Positions 15,374 to 23,512 of a stretch of 64,000 nucleotides of DNA are shown piece by piece (position 1 is the stretch's first letter; every line of letters starts with the position of its first letter). The DNA is from Clostridium omnivorum (GTDB taxonomy: Bacteria; Bacillota; Clostridia; Clostridiales; Clostridiaceae): the NCBI RefSeq assembly GCF_026012015.1, contig NZ_BRXR01000001.1, positions 2,939,501 to 3,003,500 of the forward strand. Reading direction: 5' to 3'. The notes beneath the pieces were generated by a model. That model was not told where the DNA came from. It was given only the letters and a program-made list of their open reading frames with translations, and did not search any database. Made by a program: the position numbers and the translations under genes.

Positions 15374-15402
15374 TGTGCCAACCGAAACGTCCCCGTGACA
15401 CA
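15374..15402. repeat. REP/MITE-like remnant
   Basis: TGTGCCA (15374-15380) and TGACACA (15396-15402) are near-complementary ends around CCGAAACGTCCCCG, a composition much richer in GC than its surroundings. From memory, similar GTCCC...TGACACA palindromes are scattered in Firmicute genomes near Y1-type transposases; none is present here. Confidence 0.35.
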
Positions 15403-15407
15403 GTTTT

Positions 15408-15440
15408 AAAGCAGAATTCATTTTGAATTCTGCTTTATTA
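15408..15440. terminator. Terminator between convergent MATE and glycosyltransferase genes
   Basis: Perfect 13-bp stem AAAGCAGAATTCA/TGAATTCTGCTTT (15408-15420/15424-15436) with loop TTT, followed by ATTATTT on the plus strand. Confidence 0.8.
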
Positions 15441-15443
15441 TTT

Positions 15444-16571
15444 CTATAGATTATTTATTGTTTTGCCATAGGCTATTAAAGTATTCGCTGCAGTATTATT
15501 CCAAGTAAGCTCGGAACTTCTTGCAAGGCCACTAAGAATTAATTGCTGCCTTAAGTCATAGTCAAGAAGGGCTCTATACATGGCTTCGCAAATGCTATCT
15601 ACATTATGCGGATCAATAAATAATGCACAGTCTTTAATAATCTCTGGAACTGAGGTTGCATTAGATGCTATAACAGGTACCCCGCAGGCCATTGCTTCAA
15701 TAGGAGGAAGCCCAAATCCCTCATAGAAGGAAGGGTATACAAAAAGCTTTGCAGCGTTATAGAGCTCTGGAAGATGCTCTAAAGGGATGAAGCCCGGAAA
15801 GATAACACTATCCGATATATTTAAATCCTCAGCTCTCTGTTTATAAATGCTATAGGATTTCCCCTTCTTTCCTGCTATTACAAGCTTTAAGTCTTTTTTA
15901 TAAACTTCTTTAAGCTTACTAAAGGCTTCAATAAGCCCTACTATGTTTTTTCTAGGGCTAAAGCCACCAATATATAATATATAGTCTCCTTCAATGGAGT
16001 AATGAGTCTTTATATGCTGCGAGCATTCTGCTTTATCTAAAGGACGATAGATGTCCTCAGCAGCTAAGTAGGTTACGAATATTTTTTCTTTAGGAAAATT
16101 AAAAGCTTCAGCGATATCATCCTTTGAGAAATTTGATACTGTAATTATGCCATCACAGCGCGATACTATTTTAGGCATTTCTTCTGAAAATATCCTAAGA
16201 TAATTTTCACCTACAGTCTCAGGCATTTTGTATGGGATAACATCGTGAAGGGTGATTATAAAAGGGCAGTCCTTGGCTTCTGGAAGCCCTACGCCATTTT
16301 GAGGAACGTGATAGAGTTCTATGTCCTTATCCTTTAGTATGTTTGGAATATTTACTTCGTCCCAAAAGCTGCTTTGATTATTTTCAGTTATACTTCTTAC
16401 TTGAAAATTTTTATCCAGCCTAATATCGCTGTTGCAGCTTTCTGGCATGAAGAGCAAATAATCATTTTTCTTATCAACTTTGCTCAATGATGAAATAAGC
16501 TGATAGGTATAGGTACCAATTCCTGTTCCTCTGTACCACTTGGCAGCTCTTCCGTCGATTCCTATTTTCAT
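15444..16571 (-). CDS. Family 4 glycosyltransferase, coat-type (CotSA-like)
   Basis: 375 residues from ATG 16571, eight bases after AAGGA; another ATG two codons upstream is too close to it. The GT-B fold shows the N-terminal RAAKWYRGTGIGTYTYQL loop, LYHVPQNGVGLP, IGGFSPRKNIVGLIEAF at the start of the C-terminal domain, and the donor site SFYEGFGLPPIEAMACGVPV with E-x7-E. It is a paralogue of the truncated enzyme at 1-322, and both are divergent from a CotS-family gene. A CATAATATA sigma-K-like -10 sits on its strand at 16612-16604. A role in glycosylating spore-surface components is inferred. Confidence 0.87.
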   Translation of the reverse strand: MKIGIDGRAAKWYRGTGIGTYTYQLISSLSKVDKKNDYLLFMPESCNSDIRLDKNFQVRSITENNQSSFWDEVNIPNILKDKDIELYHVPQNGVGLPEAKDCPFIITLHDVIPYKMPETVGENYLRIFSEEMPKIVSRCDGIITVSNFSKDDIAEAFNFPKEKIFVTYLAAEDIYRPLDKAECSQHIKTHYSIEGDYILYIGGFSPRKNIVGLIEAFSKLKEVYKKDLKLVIAGKKGKSYSIYKQRAEDLNISDSVIFPGFIPLEHLPELYNAAKLFVYPSFYEGFGLPPIEAMACGVPVIASNATSVPEIIKDCALFIDPHNVDSICEAMYRALLDYDLRQQLILSGLARSSELTWNNTAANTLIAYGKTINNL

Positions 16572-16723
16572 ATGCATTTCCTTTCAAAATAGCTATAGTT
16601 CATTATATTATGTCCCTATTAAAAGTGTTAAAAATAATTCTAACTTTAATGTTGCCTACATATAAATTATATAGGGGCTTTAAATAATAGCTGATTAATT
16701 TGATAAGGAGGGCGGTGATAAAA

Positions 16724-17728
16724 ATGATGAGAGAATTTGAATTAGAAAGGCAATTTGATATTGAGATTGAGAGCATAAAGCCTAATAAGGGAGTCTATCT
16801 TCTGAAGACAAATAAGGGGCTAAAGTGTTTAAAGAAGATTAATTATGGAACTCAAAAGCTTTTATTTGTCTATGGAGCAAAGGAACATCTTATAAATAAC
16901 GGTTTCCCAAATGTTGATAAGTATTGCCTAAATATAGATGGAAATCCTTATGCCTTGGTAAATGAGGACATTTATACCCTTTCTGAATGGATAGAAGGTA
17001 GAGAATGTGATTTTTATAATAAAGAGGAATTAAGCATGGCCGCTAAGAAGCTTGCATATCTGCATATTTCCTCTAATGGTTATGAACCACCAGAAAATAG
17101 CAAGCTAAAAAGTGATTTGGGAAGATGGCCACACCTTATGGATAAGAGAATAAAATCTTTTGATAAAATGAGGGACATGGCTAGGAAGAAAAATAACAAG
17201 GGTAGTTTTGATTTGAGCTATATAAAGGGTGTGGATTTCTACAAAGAGCTTGGAAAGAGAGCATTAAAAGTAATTGATAGCTCTAATTATATGGAACTTT
17301 GTAGTGTGGCAGATGAAGAAAAGGGTTTTTGCCATCATGACTATACTTACCATAACATAATCATTGATAATAATGGAGAATTTAATATTATTGATTTTGA
17401 TTATTGTAAGAAAGAAGTAAGGGCTTATGATATATCAGCCTTTATGATTAAGGTTTTAAAGAGAGTGGATTGGGATATTGAATATGCCAAGCTTATTATC
17501 GACGCTTATAATGAGGTAAGTCCATTAAAAGCTGAGGAATATAGGGTTTTATTTGCCTTTTTGCTTTTTCCACAAAGATTTTGGAGACTTTCTAATAGAT
17601 ATTATTACAATGAAGTAAATTGGGCACAAAACACATTTAATAAGAAGATTGAAGACCTTATTACAGAACAAGATAATTATATCAAGTTTATAGAAGAGTT
17701 TAAAAAGGTTTATGAACAAAAGGAATGA
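16724..17728 (+). CDS. CotS-family spore coat protein (kinase fold)
   Basis: 334 residues counted from ATG 16724. AAGGAGG (16705-16711) lies somewhat far upstream; GTG 16715, three bases after it, is an in-frame alternative adding three residues, and a TTG at 16700 is less likely. The catalytic loop GFCHHDYTYHNIIID, metal site IIDFDYC and FPQRFW signature are intact. It is the fourth family member in the window and is divergent from a glycosyltransferase exactly as at the left end. A hairpin terminator at 17743-17777 makes it monocistronic. Confidence 0.87.
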   Translation: MMREFELERQFDIEIESIKPNKGVYLLKTNKGLKCLKKINYGTQKLLFVYGAKEHLINNGFPNVDKYCLNIDGNPYALVNEDIYTLSEWIEGRECDFYNKEELSMAAKKLAYLHISSNGYEPPENSKLKSDLGRWPHLMDKRIKSFDKMRDMARKKNNKGSFDLSYIKGVDFYKELGKRALKVIDSSNYMELCSVADEEKGFCHHDYTYHNIIIDNNGEFNIIDFDYCKKEVRAYDISAFMIKVLKRVDWDIEYAKLIIDAYNEVSPLKAEEYRVLFAFLLFPQRFWRLSNRYYYNEVNWAQNTFNKKIEDLITEQDNYIKFIEEFKKVYEQKE

Positions 17729-17742
17729 TTATGATTTGGCAT

Positions 17743-17782
17743 AAAAGTCATGTAGATATAATATTTACATGACTTTTACTTT
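17743..17782 (+). terminator. Terminator after CotS gene
   Basis: Perfect 12-bp stem AAAAGTCATGTA/TACATGACTTTT (17743-17754/17766-17777) followed by ACTTTTT. Confidence 0.8.
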
Positions 17783-17840
17783 TTATAAATTAGTGTATAA
17801 TATATATTAATTAGTCACTTTCGGAGAGTAAAGAGGTATT

Positions 17841-18668
17841 ATGGTATATTATAATGTGAAAAAAGTATTGAACAATAATGTAGTGATAGCTGTAAAAGAT
17901 AGTAAAGACTACGTACTTGTAGGCAAAGCCATTGGTTTTGATTTTTCTAAAAATATGGAGGTTCCCCAGGATAGAGTTGAAAACCTTTTTATTAAGCAGA
18001 CTCTTACAGCAGAGGAAAACTATAATATAATACTTGAAACTATAGATAGTAAAATTGTTGGCCTTTCAGAGGAAATTATTAACTTGTGTGAAAAGGAATT
18101 GCAAACCAGGCTGAATGATGCAATACATATTTCTCTTCCAGATCATATAAACTTTGCAATTAGAAGAATAGAAAAGGGAGTTGCTATTGAAAATCCTTTT
18201 TTAAGCGAGCTTAGAGCTCTATATCCAAAAGAATATGCCCTAGCTGTAAAAGCTTTACATATGATAAATCATAGTGTTATTACTCAGCTCCCTGAAGATG
18301 AGGCAGGATTTATATGTCTTCACATACGTGCAGCCATATCCGAGCAAAGTGTAACAGAGCCCTTGGCATATACAAAGAAAATAGGAGAAGTTATGGAGCT
18401 TATATGTAAACTCCTGAAAAAAGAATTTAGTAAAAATTCCTTAGAATATGCTAGAACTGTAACTCATATTAATTTTATGCTTGAAAGGGTTTTAAGCGGA
18501 AAAACAATTAAAAATTATATTTTAGATACAATTAGAAGTGAGTTATATAATGAATTCGACTTAGCTATAAAGGTTGCAATAAAAATAGAAGCTCTTTTTT
18601 CGGTTAAGCTACCGGAAGATGAGGTGGGATATTTAGCACTTCATCTTAAAAGACTTTCAGAGTTATAA
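17841..18668 (+). CDS. BglG/LicT-family transcription antiterminator
   Basis: 275 residues in the standard arrangement: an RNA-binding CAT domain (residues 1-55, VKKVLNNNVVIAVKD and GKAIGF), then two PTS regulation domains. PRD1 includes LPDHINFAIRRIEKG and LPEDEAGFICLHI. PRD2 includes THINFMLERVLSGK and LPEDEVGYLALHL. The conserved histidines that are phosphorylated by PTS components are present in each. Family members stop terminator formation in PTS sugar operon leaders when sugar is available. No PTS transporter, glucosidase or RAT RNA target is nearby, so it acts on a remote operon. AGAGG precedes the ATG. Confidence 0.9.
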   Translation: MVYYNVKKVLNNNVVIAVKDSKDYVLVGKAIGFDFSKNMEVPQDRVENLFIKQTLTAEENYNIILETIDSKIVGLSEEIINLCEKELQTRLNDAIHISLPDHINFAIRRIEKGVAIENPFLSELRALYPKEYALAVKALHMINHSVITQLPEDEAGFICLHIRAAISEQSVTEPLAYTKKIGEVMELICKLLKKEFSKNSLEYARTVTHINFMLERVLSGKTIKNYILDTIRSELYNEFDLAIKVAIKIEALFSVKLPEDEVGYLALHLKRLSEL

Positions 18669-18694
18669 TATAGTTAAAATATTAAAGAACTTTT

Positions 18695-18728
18695 GAGATG
18701 GTTTAATTAAAAATACCATCTCTTTTTT
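18695..18728 (+). terminator. Terminator after antiterminator gene
   Basis: GAGATGGT/ACCATCTC stem (18695-18702/18715-18722) followed by TTTTTT. Confidence 0.85.
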
Positions 18729-18730
18729 GC

Positions 18731-18758
18731 ACCTAAAAATGTATGTCTTCATAGAATA
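18731..18758 (+). promoter_or_regulatory. Sigma-K-like promoter of yabG
   Basis: AC (18731-18732), 17 bases, CATAGAATA (18750-18758), which matches the CATANNNTA sigma-K -10. The gene start follows about 30 bases later. In B. subtilis yabG is transcribed by sigma-K, which fits. Confidence 0.55.
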
Positions 18759-18788
18759 TATTATCAATCAATATGTGGAGATGAGAAC

Positions 18789-19649
18789 ATGCAGATAGGT
18801 GATATAGTTGTCAGAAAATCCTATGGTAAAGATATAACTTTTAAAATAATTGATGTAAAAGAAACCGAAAATGGAATCGTGTATACTCTTAAGGGTATAA
18901 ATTTGCGAATAATCGCAGATTCTCCAATAGAAGACCTAGAACGAATAGAGGATGAAGGCAATGTTGAAAATGAAAAAATATTAAATAGAAAAGTAAATGC
19001 CTGCATAAAGAACATAATGATAGGTAGAATGAACATAAGCAAGGCATATAGAAGCCCAAAACCAGTAAATACAAAAGATTTGACCTTTGGTAGACCTGGT
19101 AAAATACTCCATATTGATGGAGATGCAGAATATTTAGAGGTATGCCTTAAGGTTTATAAGCAACTAGAGTTAGATGTTGTAGGAAAGGTAATTCCAGAAA
19201 AAGATCAACCTAAGCAGATACTAGAGCTTGTAAAGCAGGTAAAGCCAGACATAGTTGTAATAACAGGTCATGATGCTGTTACAAAGGGAACAAAGGATTT
19301 TATGGATATAAATAACTACAGAAACTCTAGATATTTTATTGAATCTGTAAATGAACTTAGAAATTATGAACCAAACTATGATGACTTAGTAATTTTTGCT
19401 GGAGCTTGCCAATCTCACTATGAAGCAATACTTGATGCTGGTGCAAACTTTGCAACCTCACCCAACAGAGTTTTAATCCACTGCCTTGACCCAGTATTTG
19501 TTTGTGAAAAAATTGCATATACAAATATTGAAAGGGTAGTTTCCATTCAAGAAGCCCTCGAAAATACTATTACAGGTACAAAAGGTATAGGTGGATTACA
19601 GACTCGGGGTAAATACAGAGAGGGATTTCCTAAGTCACCCTATGCATAA
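18789..19649 (+). CDS. yabG: Sporulation-specific cysteine protease YabG
   Basis: 286 residues, the family's usual length. The N-terminal MQIGDIVVRKSYGKDITFKI domain and the conserved C-terminal block are both clear: LHIDGDAEYLEVCLKVY, VVITGHDAV, FAGACQSHYEAILDAGANFA and IHCLDPVFVCEKIA. The GHDA histidine and the ACQSH cysteine are the expected catalytic positions. YabG is made in the mother cell and processes coat and cortex-associated proteins: SpoIVA and SafA-type substrates in Bacillus, CspBA and pro-SleC in C. difficile. sipL, encoding a SpoIVA-binding protein, is also in this window. Confidence 0.93.
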   Translation: MQIGDIVVRKSYGKDITFKIIDVKETENGIVYTLKGINLRIIADSPIEDLERIEDEGNVENEKILNRKVNACIKNIMIGRMNISKAYRSPKPVNTKDLTFGRPGKILHIDGDAEYLEVCLKVYKQLELDVVGKVIPEKDQPKQILELVKQVKPDIVVITGHDAVTKGTKDFMDINNYRNSRYFIESVNELRNYEPNYDDLVIFAGACQSHYEAILDAGANFATSPNRVLIHCLDPVFVCEKIAYTNIERVVSIQEALENTITGTKGIGGLQTRGKYREGFPKSPYA

Positions 19650-19668
19650 GTGAAAACAATTATTGTTA

Positions 19669-19698
19669 AGGCAACTTCGTAAGAGGTTGCCTATTTAA
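19669..19698 (+). terminator. Probable terminator after yabG
   Basis: AGGCAAC/GTTGCCT stem (19669-19675/19686-19692) followed by the weak tract ATTTAATTTT. Confidence 0.6.
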
Positions 19699-19792
19699 TT
19701 TTGTAAGGAGCTTAATTGCATCTCAAAAATACTATACTCAGTCGTTTTTTATATATGCTTACATATACTAATAATATAATTTAGTGGGGGGG

Positions 19793-20740
19793 GTGAAAAT
19801 TATTAAAAACATACTAAATAATATTGTAGCATTTTTTAGGAAGCTTTTTATTAGGCCTTACAAAGAATTTCCTCAAAAGTTTGACCTGAAATTTAATAGT
19901 AAGGGTGAGTTTAAAATAATGCAACTCACTGACATTCATCAGCATTCTGAAATAGACTTGCCAACAATTAACTTAATATCTAGAATAATTGATGATGAAA
20001 GTCCCGATTTAGTAGTGATTACAGGTGACAATATAGAAGGTACTGCGTGCATTACAGAAGAGGGAGTTAAGAAGGCTATAGACAGTATTGCAAGAGTTAT
20101 GGAGGATAGGAAAATACCTTGGGCAGTCACCCTAGGGAACCATGATTGCGAATGCAAGGTAGGTAGGGAAAAGCAAATGGAAATATACAAGCAATACCAA
20201 TACAACCTCAGCCAAAGTTATTCTATGGCTTTTGAAAAAGCTGGGGATTATAATATACTGATAAAGGATTCCAAAGGGATGAGCCCTGTTTTTAATATTT
20301 ATTTACTTGATTCAGGGGACTCAACACAAGATTATATAAATAAACACCAGGTAAGTTGGTACAAAAATACAGCATTTAATTTAAGGCATAGATATAACAA
20401 GGTTATTCCAGCAATAATGTTTTTTCACATTCCTCTAAAACAGCAATTTAAAGCATGGCAAAATCGAATTGATGGAGAGCGTAACGAAGAAGAGTGTATA
20501 CAATCAATAGATTGCAAATTTCTTGATGAACTAATAAAAGTGAAAGATGTTAAGGCAGTGTTTTGTGGGCATGATCATATCAATGATTATTATGGAAAGC
20601 TCAATAATATTATATTTGGTTATGGAAGAAAAACAGGATTTAATAATTACGGTAAAGAGGGATTTAAAAAGGGTGCTAGGATTTTCATTCTAAATGAAGG
20701 TAATCCAGGAGAATTTAAAACTTACGAAGTATTGGAATAA
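19793..20740 (+). CDS. Calcineurin-like metallophosphoesterase
   Basis: About 315 residues. The metal-binding signature of the superfamily is complete: MQLTDIHQH, VVITGDNIEG, VTLGNHDCE, FFHIPL and FCGHDHINDYYG. The overall layout resembles the Dcr2/purple-acid-phosphatase-like group (PAP-16-type) rather than nucleases such as SbcD. No signal peptide; the N-terminus FRKLFIRPYKEFP is basic. The start is uncertain: GTG at 19784 and GTG at 19793 flank an eight-G run (19786-19793) that doubles as ribosome binding site. Substrate unknown. Confidence 0.85.
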   Translation: MKIIKNILNNIVAFFRKLFIRPYKEFPQKFDLKFNSKGEFKIMQLTDIHQHSEIDLPTINLISRIIDDESPDLVVITGDNIEGTACITEEGVKKAIDSIARVMEDRKIPWAVTLGNHDCECKVGREKQMEIYKQYQYNLSQSYSMAFEKAGDYNILIKDSKGMSPVFNIYLLDSGDSTQDYINKHQVSWYKNTAFNLRHRYNKVIPAIMFFHIPLKQQFKAWQNRIDGERNEEECIQSIDCKFLDELIKVKDVKAVFCGHDHINDYYGKLNNIIFGYGRKTGFNNYGKEGFKKGARIFILNEGNPGEFKTYEVLE

Positions 20741-20756
20741 AATATATGTCTATAAT

Positions 20757-20784
20757 AGGGTAGTCTCTTTTAGAAGGCTGCCCT
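20757..20784 (+). terminator. Hairpin after phosphoesterase gene
   Basis: AGGGTAGTCT/AGGCTGCCCT stem with two G-T pairs (20757-20766/20775-20784). The following AATAATT is a poor T-tract, so termination may be partial. Confidence 0.5.
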
Positions 20785-21015
20785 AATAATTAACTTAGAA
20801 TATACAATTATATAGTAAAATGTACACTGCTTTGAACAGATAAAGTAGCAGTAGTTGAGGATACTGATAATCTAGCTTTACCATCTGAATCTGAAAATGT
20901 AAAAATCTGACGAAAAAAGAACTAAACTAAATATTGCGAAAATTCAATGCTAGTCCACCTGATTAAGATACAATATAAAAGGCTGTTGAAATTTATTTTG
21001 AGGTGAGGAATTTTA

Positions 21016-21168
21016 ATGGAGGAAAAAATTATATCCGTAAGAACATTATTGGACAACCTAGTATCAGAGGATAATACGGTTTTAAGCGCAGGTAAAATAC
21101 TGGAAGTTAGCAAGCAACTTGACATATTAATAGCTGAATATTATAAAGAAAGTTCTATAGTAATTTAG
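21016..21168 (+). CDS. Spo0E-family aspartyl-phosphate phosphatase
   Basis: A 50-residue protein read directly from the sequence: MEEKIISVRTLLDNL at the start and VSKQLDILIAEYYK near the end. The second segment matches the SQELDxLIxxYY signature of Spo0E-like phosphatases, two-helix proteins that dephosphorylate Spo0A~P and so restrain sporulation. GAGGTGAGG lies upstream of the ATG. A perfect hairpin terminator overlaps its last codons. TGACGAA at 20908-20914 matches the Spo0A-box core TGNCGAA, about 100 bases before the start, hinting at feedback by Spo0A. Confidence 0.8.
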   Translation: MEEKIISVRTLLDNLVSEDNTVLSAGKILEVSKQLDILIAEYYKESSIVI

Positions 21169-21183
21169 AACTTTCTTTTTTTG
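21145..21183 (+). terminator. Terminator of the Spo0E-like gene
   Basis: Perfect 13-bp stem AAAGAAAGTTCTA/TAGAACTTTCTTT (21145-21157/21166-21178) running into eight Ts; the 5' arm is coding sequence. Confidence 0.88.
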
Positions 21184-21257
21184 TATACCAATGTTAAGCA
21201 TCTCCTATCAAGGTTTATAGAGATTATAACATGCAGTTGTAAGTTTTTCCAACTGCT

Positions 21258-22337
21258 CTATAGCTTTCTTTCGGCCATACTCATAAGGCTTGAACTTATT
21301 TCTCTTAAGCTGTCAAGCATTTGTGCAATATTTTGATTAGAAAGGGATTGCTCTTTGGCAATTACATTACTCTGCTGAACATTTGTTAATACAGATTCAA
21401 CAGAAGTACGGAATTTATTTAAAAGATTATCTATATTTTGAGCAGAGTTTTTACTTTCAGAAGCTAGCTTTCTTACTTCAGAAGCTACAACAGAAAAGCC
21501 GCGACCATATTCACCAGCCCTAGAAGCTTCAATTGCTGCATTTAAACCTAGAAGGTTAATCCTTTTCGCAACATCTGTAATAATTTCTAATATAGCAGAA
21601 GTGTTTTGAACTTCATCATAAGCTTTATTAGCTATATTAGCAGTTTTCTGGCTGGTTGCTGCTAATTCTTCAGAAGAAGCTGTTAATTCTTCCACAGCTG
21701 CAGCTGCTTCTTCAATAGCTTTATATAAATCAGTGGAATAATTATATATTTTTTCAGACTTTTCTTTTTCTCTAGAACGTTCAACTTCCTGAGCTTTCGC
21801 TATTTTTATTGCTTCATTTATTGCTCTTTTAATAGAAGCTTCTTCAGAATCAAGTGCTTCAACTTCCATGCCGTATTTTTTAGCTATTTCTAAATCGATT
21901 GTAGTAGCAACAAGTCCTTTTACTCCTGAGTTGAAAAATTCAAAAGCTAAATTTTCAAATTCTTTAGGTTCAAAAGGACGTAATAATATAAGAGTCTCAC
22001 CAAGCTTATATTCCTCAATTCGGTCTCCAATAAGCTTTGAGGATGCTATTACTGCTATTTTATTTATACCTTTAGAAGTAAGCTTTTGAACTGGTTTTAA
22101 AATGTCGTGTATAGAAGAAGTTATTTCTACTACTGGTTTATTTGTAAGCTCCATCAAAACCTTTGAAGATCTGCCTCGACTTATAAAAACCTCAATATTA
22201 GGGTGCTTATTCACCACTGCTTGAATTTCTGAGGATATACTAACTACAATAGGAATTTCTAGACCCATTTCAGCTGTAACCTGTGATGCTAAGTCTGCCA
22301 TTTTCTGTGATACAGCTACGAAAAGTATATTATCCAT
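21258..22337 (-). CDS. Soluble methyl-accepting chemotaxis-type protein with PrpR_N sensor
   Basis: 359 residues with no membrane helix. Residues 1-185 resemble the PrpR N-terminal ligand-sensing domain ([54 protein letters not shown]). A connecting helix leads to an MCP signalling domain (about 205-350). Its hairpin tip reads [20 protein letters not shown] then [20 protein letters not shown], the CheA/CheW contact region. The expected output is cytoplasmic signalling to a CheA complex in response to an internal metabolite. The MCP domain is short, with one clear helical pair. AAGGAG precedes the ATG. Confidence 0.87.
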   Translation of the reverse strand: MDNILFVAVSQKMADLASQVTAEMGLEIPIVVSISSEIQAVVNKHPNIEVFISRGRSSKVLMELTNKPVVEITSSIHDILKPVQKLTSKGINKIAVIASSKLIGDRIEEYKLGETLILLRPFEPKEFENLAFEFFNSGVKGLVATTIDLEIAKKYGMEVEALDSEEASIKRAINEAIKIAKAQEVERSREKEKSEKIYNYSTDLYKAIEEAAAAVEELTASSEELAATSQKTANIANKAYDEVQNTSAILEIITDVAKRINLLGLNAAIEASRAGEYGRGFSVVASEVRKLASESKNSAQNIDNLLNKFRTSVESVLTNVQQSNVIAKEQSLSNQNIAQMLDSLREISSSLMSMAERKL

Positions 22338-22679
22338 AAATATCTCCTTATGATTTATAAAATAAATGTATTTATTAAAATAATTATTCTACATTAATCT
22401 ATAAGAACCTTTTCATAGTGTGTATTTTTCGTGTTCTTTATAGCGTAAGGTCCAGCCTCTATGGGCTTTATATTGCTTTATCATGCAAAGTAAATAGTAC
22501 ATTCTATCTATGAGTATATTTGTTTTGTAATATTATGAGCAGAAGCAGATGGTTTATGGTAAGTATTATATTTATTTACAAAATCAAGACGTTATTATAA
22601 TAATATGTTATAATTACCTTGTATTCTAATTCGAACTTGTAAAAAGTATAAATGCAATTTGAAATTAGGGGTGGAATTT
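22338..22679. other. 342-bp gene-free interval with a leader stem-loop
   Basis: Between the divergent MCP and FlxA-like genes. CTATAAGAAC (22399-22408) and GTTCTTTATAG (22433-22443) form an inverted repeat with one bulged base in what would be the MCP leader. A short AGCC/GGGCT hairpin lies at about 22455-22470. I recognise no riboswitch core and no convincing small gene. Confidence 0.4.
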
Positions 22680-23324
22680 ATGAAGGTTACTAGTGTTGAT
22701 TCAAACTCAAATATGAATGAAACAACATTTAAAAGCGATAATATTATAAGTGAACTAGAAAAAGTAAAGGCTAAATTACAAGAACAAATACAAAAAACTT
22801 ACGAAAGCAAGGTTGACGATAAAGTTAAAAAAGACAGAATTGATGAGCTAAAGGATGAAATTCAGCAAATTGATATGCAAATACAGCAAATCCAAGCAGA
22901 TCGACTTAACAAAAATCAAAAAAAAGATGAAAAAGGCTCAAAGGATAATTTATCCATTGAAAAAAATAAGGATAGACTAGAATTGAGTACTGTAAATGAT
23001 TTAGTTAAAGTTAATTCTACCTATTCCTTGGTAAAGGTAATTAATAAAACAAAAAGTAGTTTTGAAGGTAAAAGCAGAATATTAAAAATGGAAATCAAAC
23101 TAGATGGGGCACGTGGACTAAGTGATGATGTAAAAAGAGACGAGCTCAGGCAAGTAGTATCAAAAAATCGTACTTTAGAAAAAAAGTTAGGAGAAAAGTT
23201 ACATAAAACACAAAACGAAATTAATGAAGTATCTGAAAAAGCAGCTAAATATTCTTCTGAAGAATACTGGAAGAAAGAAAATGAGCGTATGGAAGATTAT
23301 AAGAAAATTGATATAATTGTTTAA
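22680..23324 (+). CDS. FlxA-like coiled-coil protein
   Basis: 214 residues from ATG 22680, behind AGGGGTGG; a TTG seven codons earlier is less likely. Residues 25-85 are a Gln/Lys/Asp-rich coiled coil (LEKVKAKLQEQIQKTYES, DELKDEIQQIDMQIQQIQAD) typical of the FlxA-like family. In enterobacteria flxA is flagellum-associated, but the function is unknown and Firmicute members lie in varied contexts. The C-terminal half is a separate charged helical region (KMEIKLDGARGLSDDVKRDE). No signal peptide. Being divergent from an MCP gene is weakly suggestive of motility. Confidence 0.7.
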   Translation: MKVTSVDSNSNMNETTFKSDNIISELEKVKAKLQEQIQKTYESKVDDKVKKDRIDELKDEIQQIDMQIQQIQADRLNKNQKKDEKGSKDNLSIEKNKDRLELSTVNDLVKVNSTYSLVKVINKTKSSFEGKSRILKMEIKLDGARGLSDDVKRDELRQVVSKNRTLEKKLGEKLHKTQNEINEVSEKAAKYSSEEYWKKENERMEDYKKIDIIV

Positions 23325-23338
23325 TATATATAAAAATA

Positions 23339-23369
23339 AAATGAACCCTCGCGATTGGGTTCATTTTTT
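23339..23369 (+). terminator. Terminator after FlxA-like gene
   Basis: AAATGAACCC/GGGTTCATTT stem (23339-23348/23357-23366) running into a T-tract. Confidence 0.87.
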
Positions 23370-23473
23370 ATATATTTAAAATAGGATACTCGGCAAAGTA
23401 TCTCAACTGCATTATAGCATGATAAATGCTCCTATTCAATGACATTAATAAATATGATGAAATAAAAATAAAT

Positions 23474-23503
23474 ACAGCCACCTAGCATAAACTAAGTGGC
23501 TGT
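23474..23503 (-). terminator. Terminator of fba
   Basis: On the minus strand ACAGCCACTTA pairs with TAGGTGGCTGT (one G-T pair) and is followed by TATTTATTTTTATTT. Confidence 0.75.
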
Positions 23504-23512
23504 TTAAATTAA

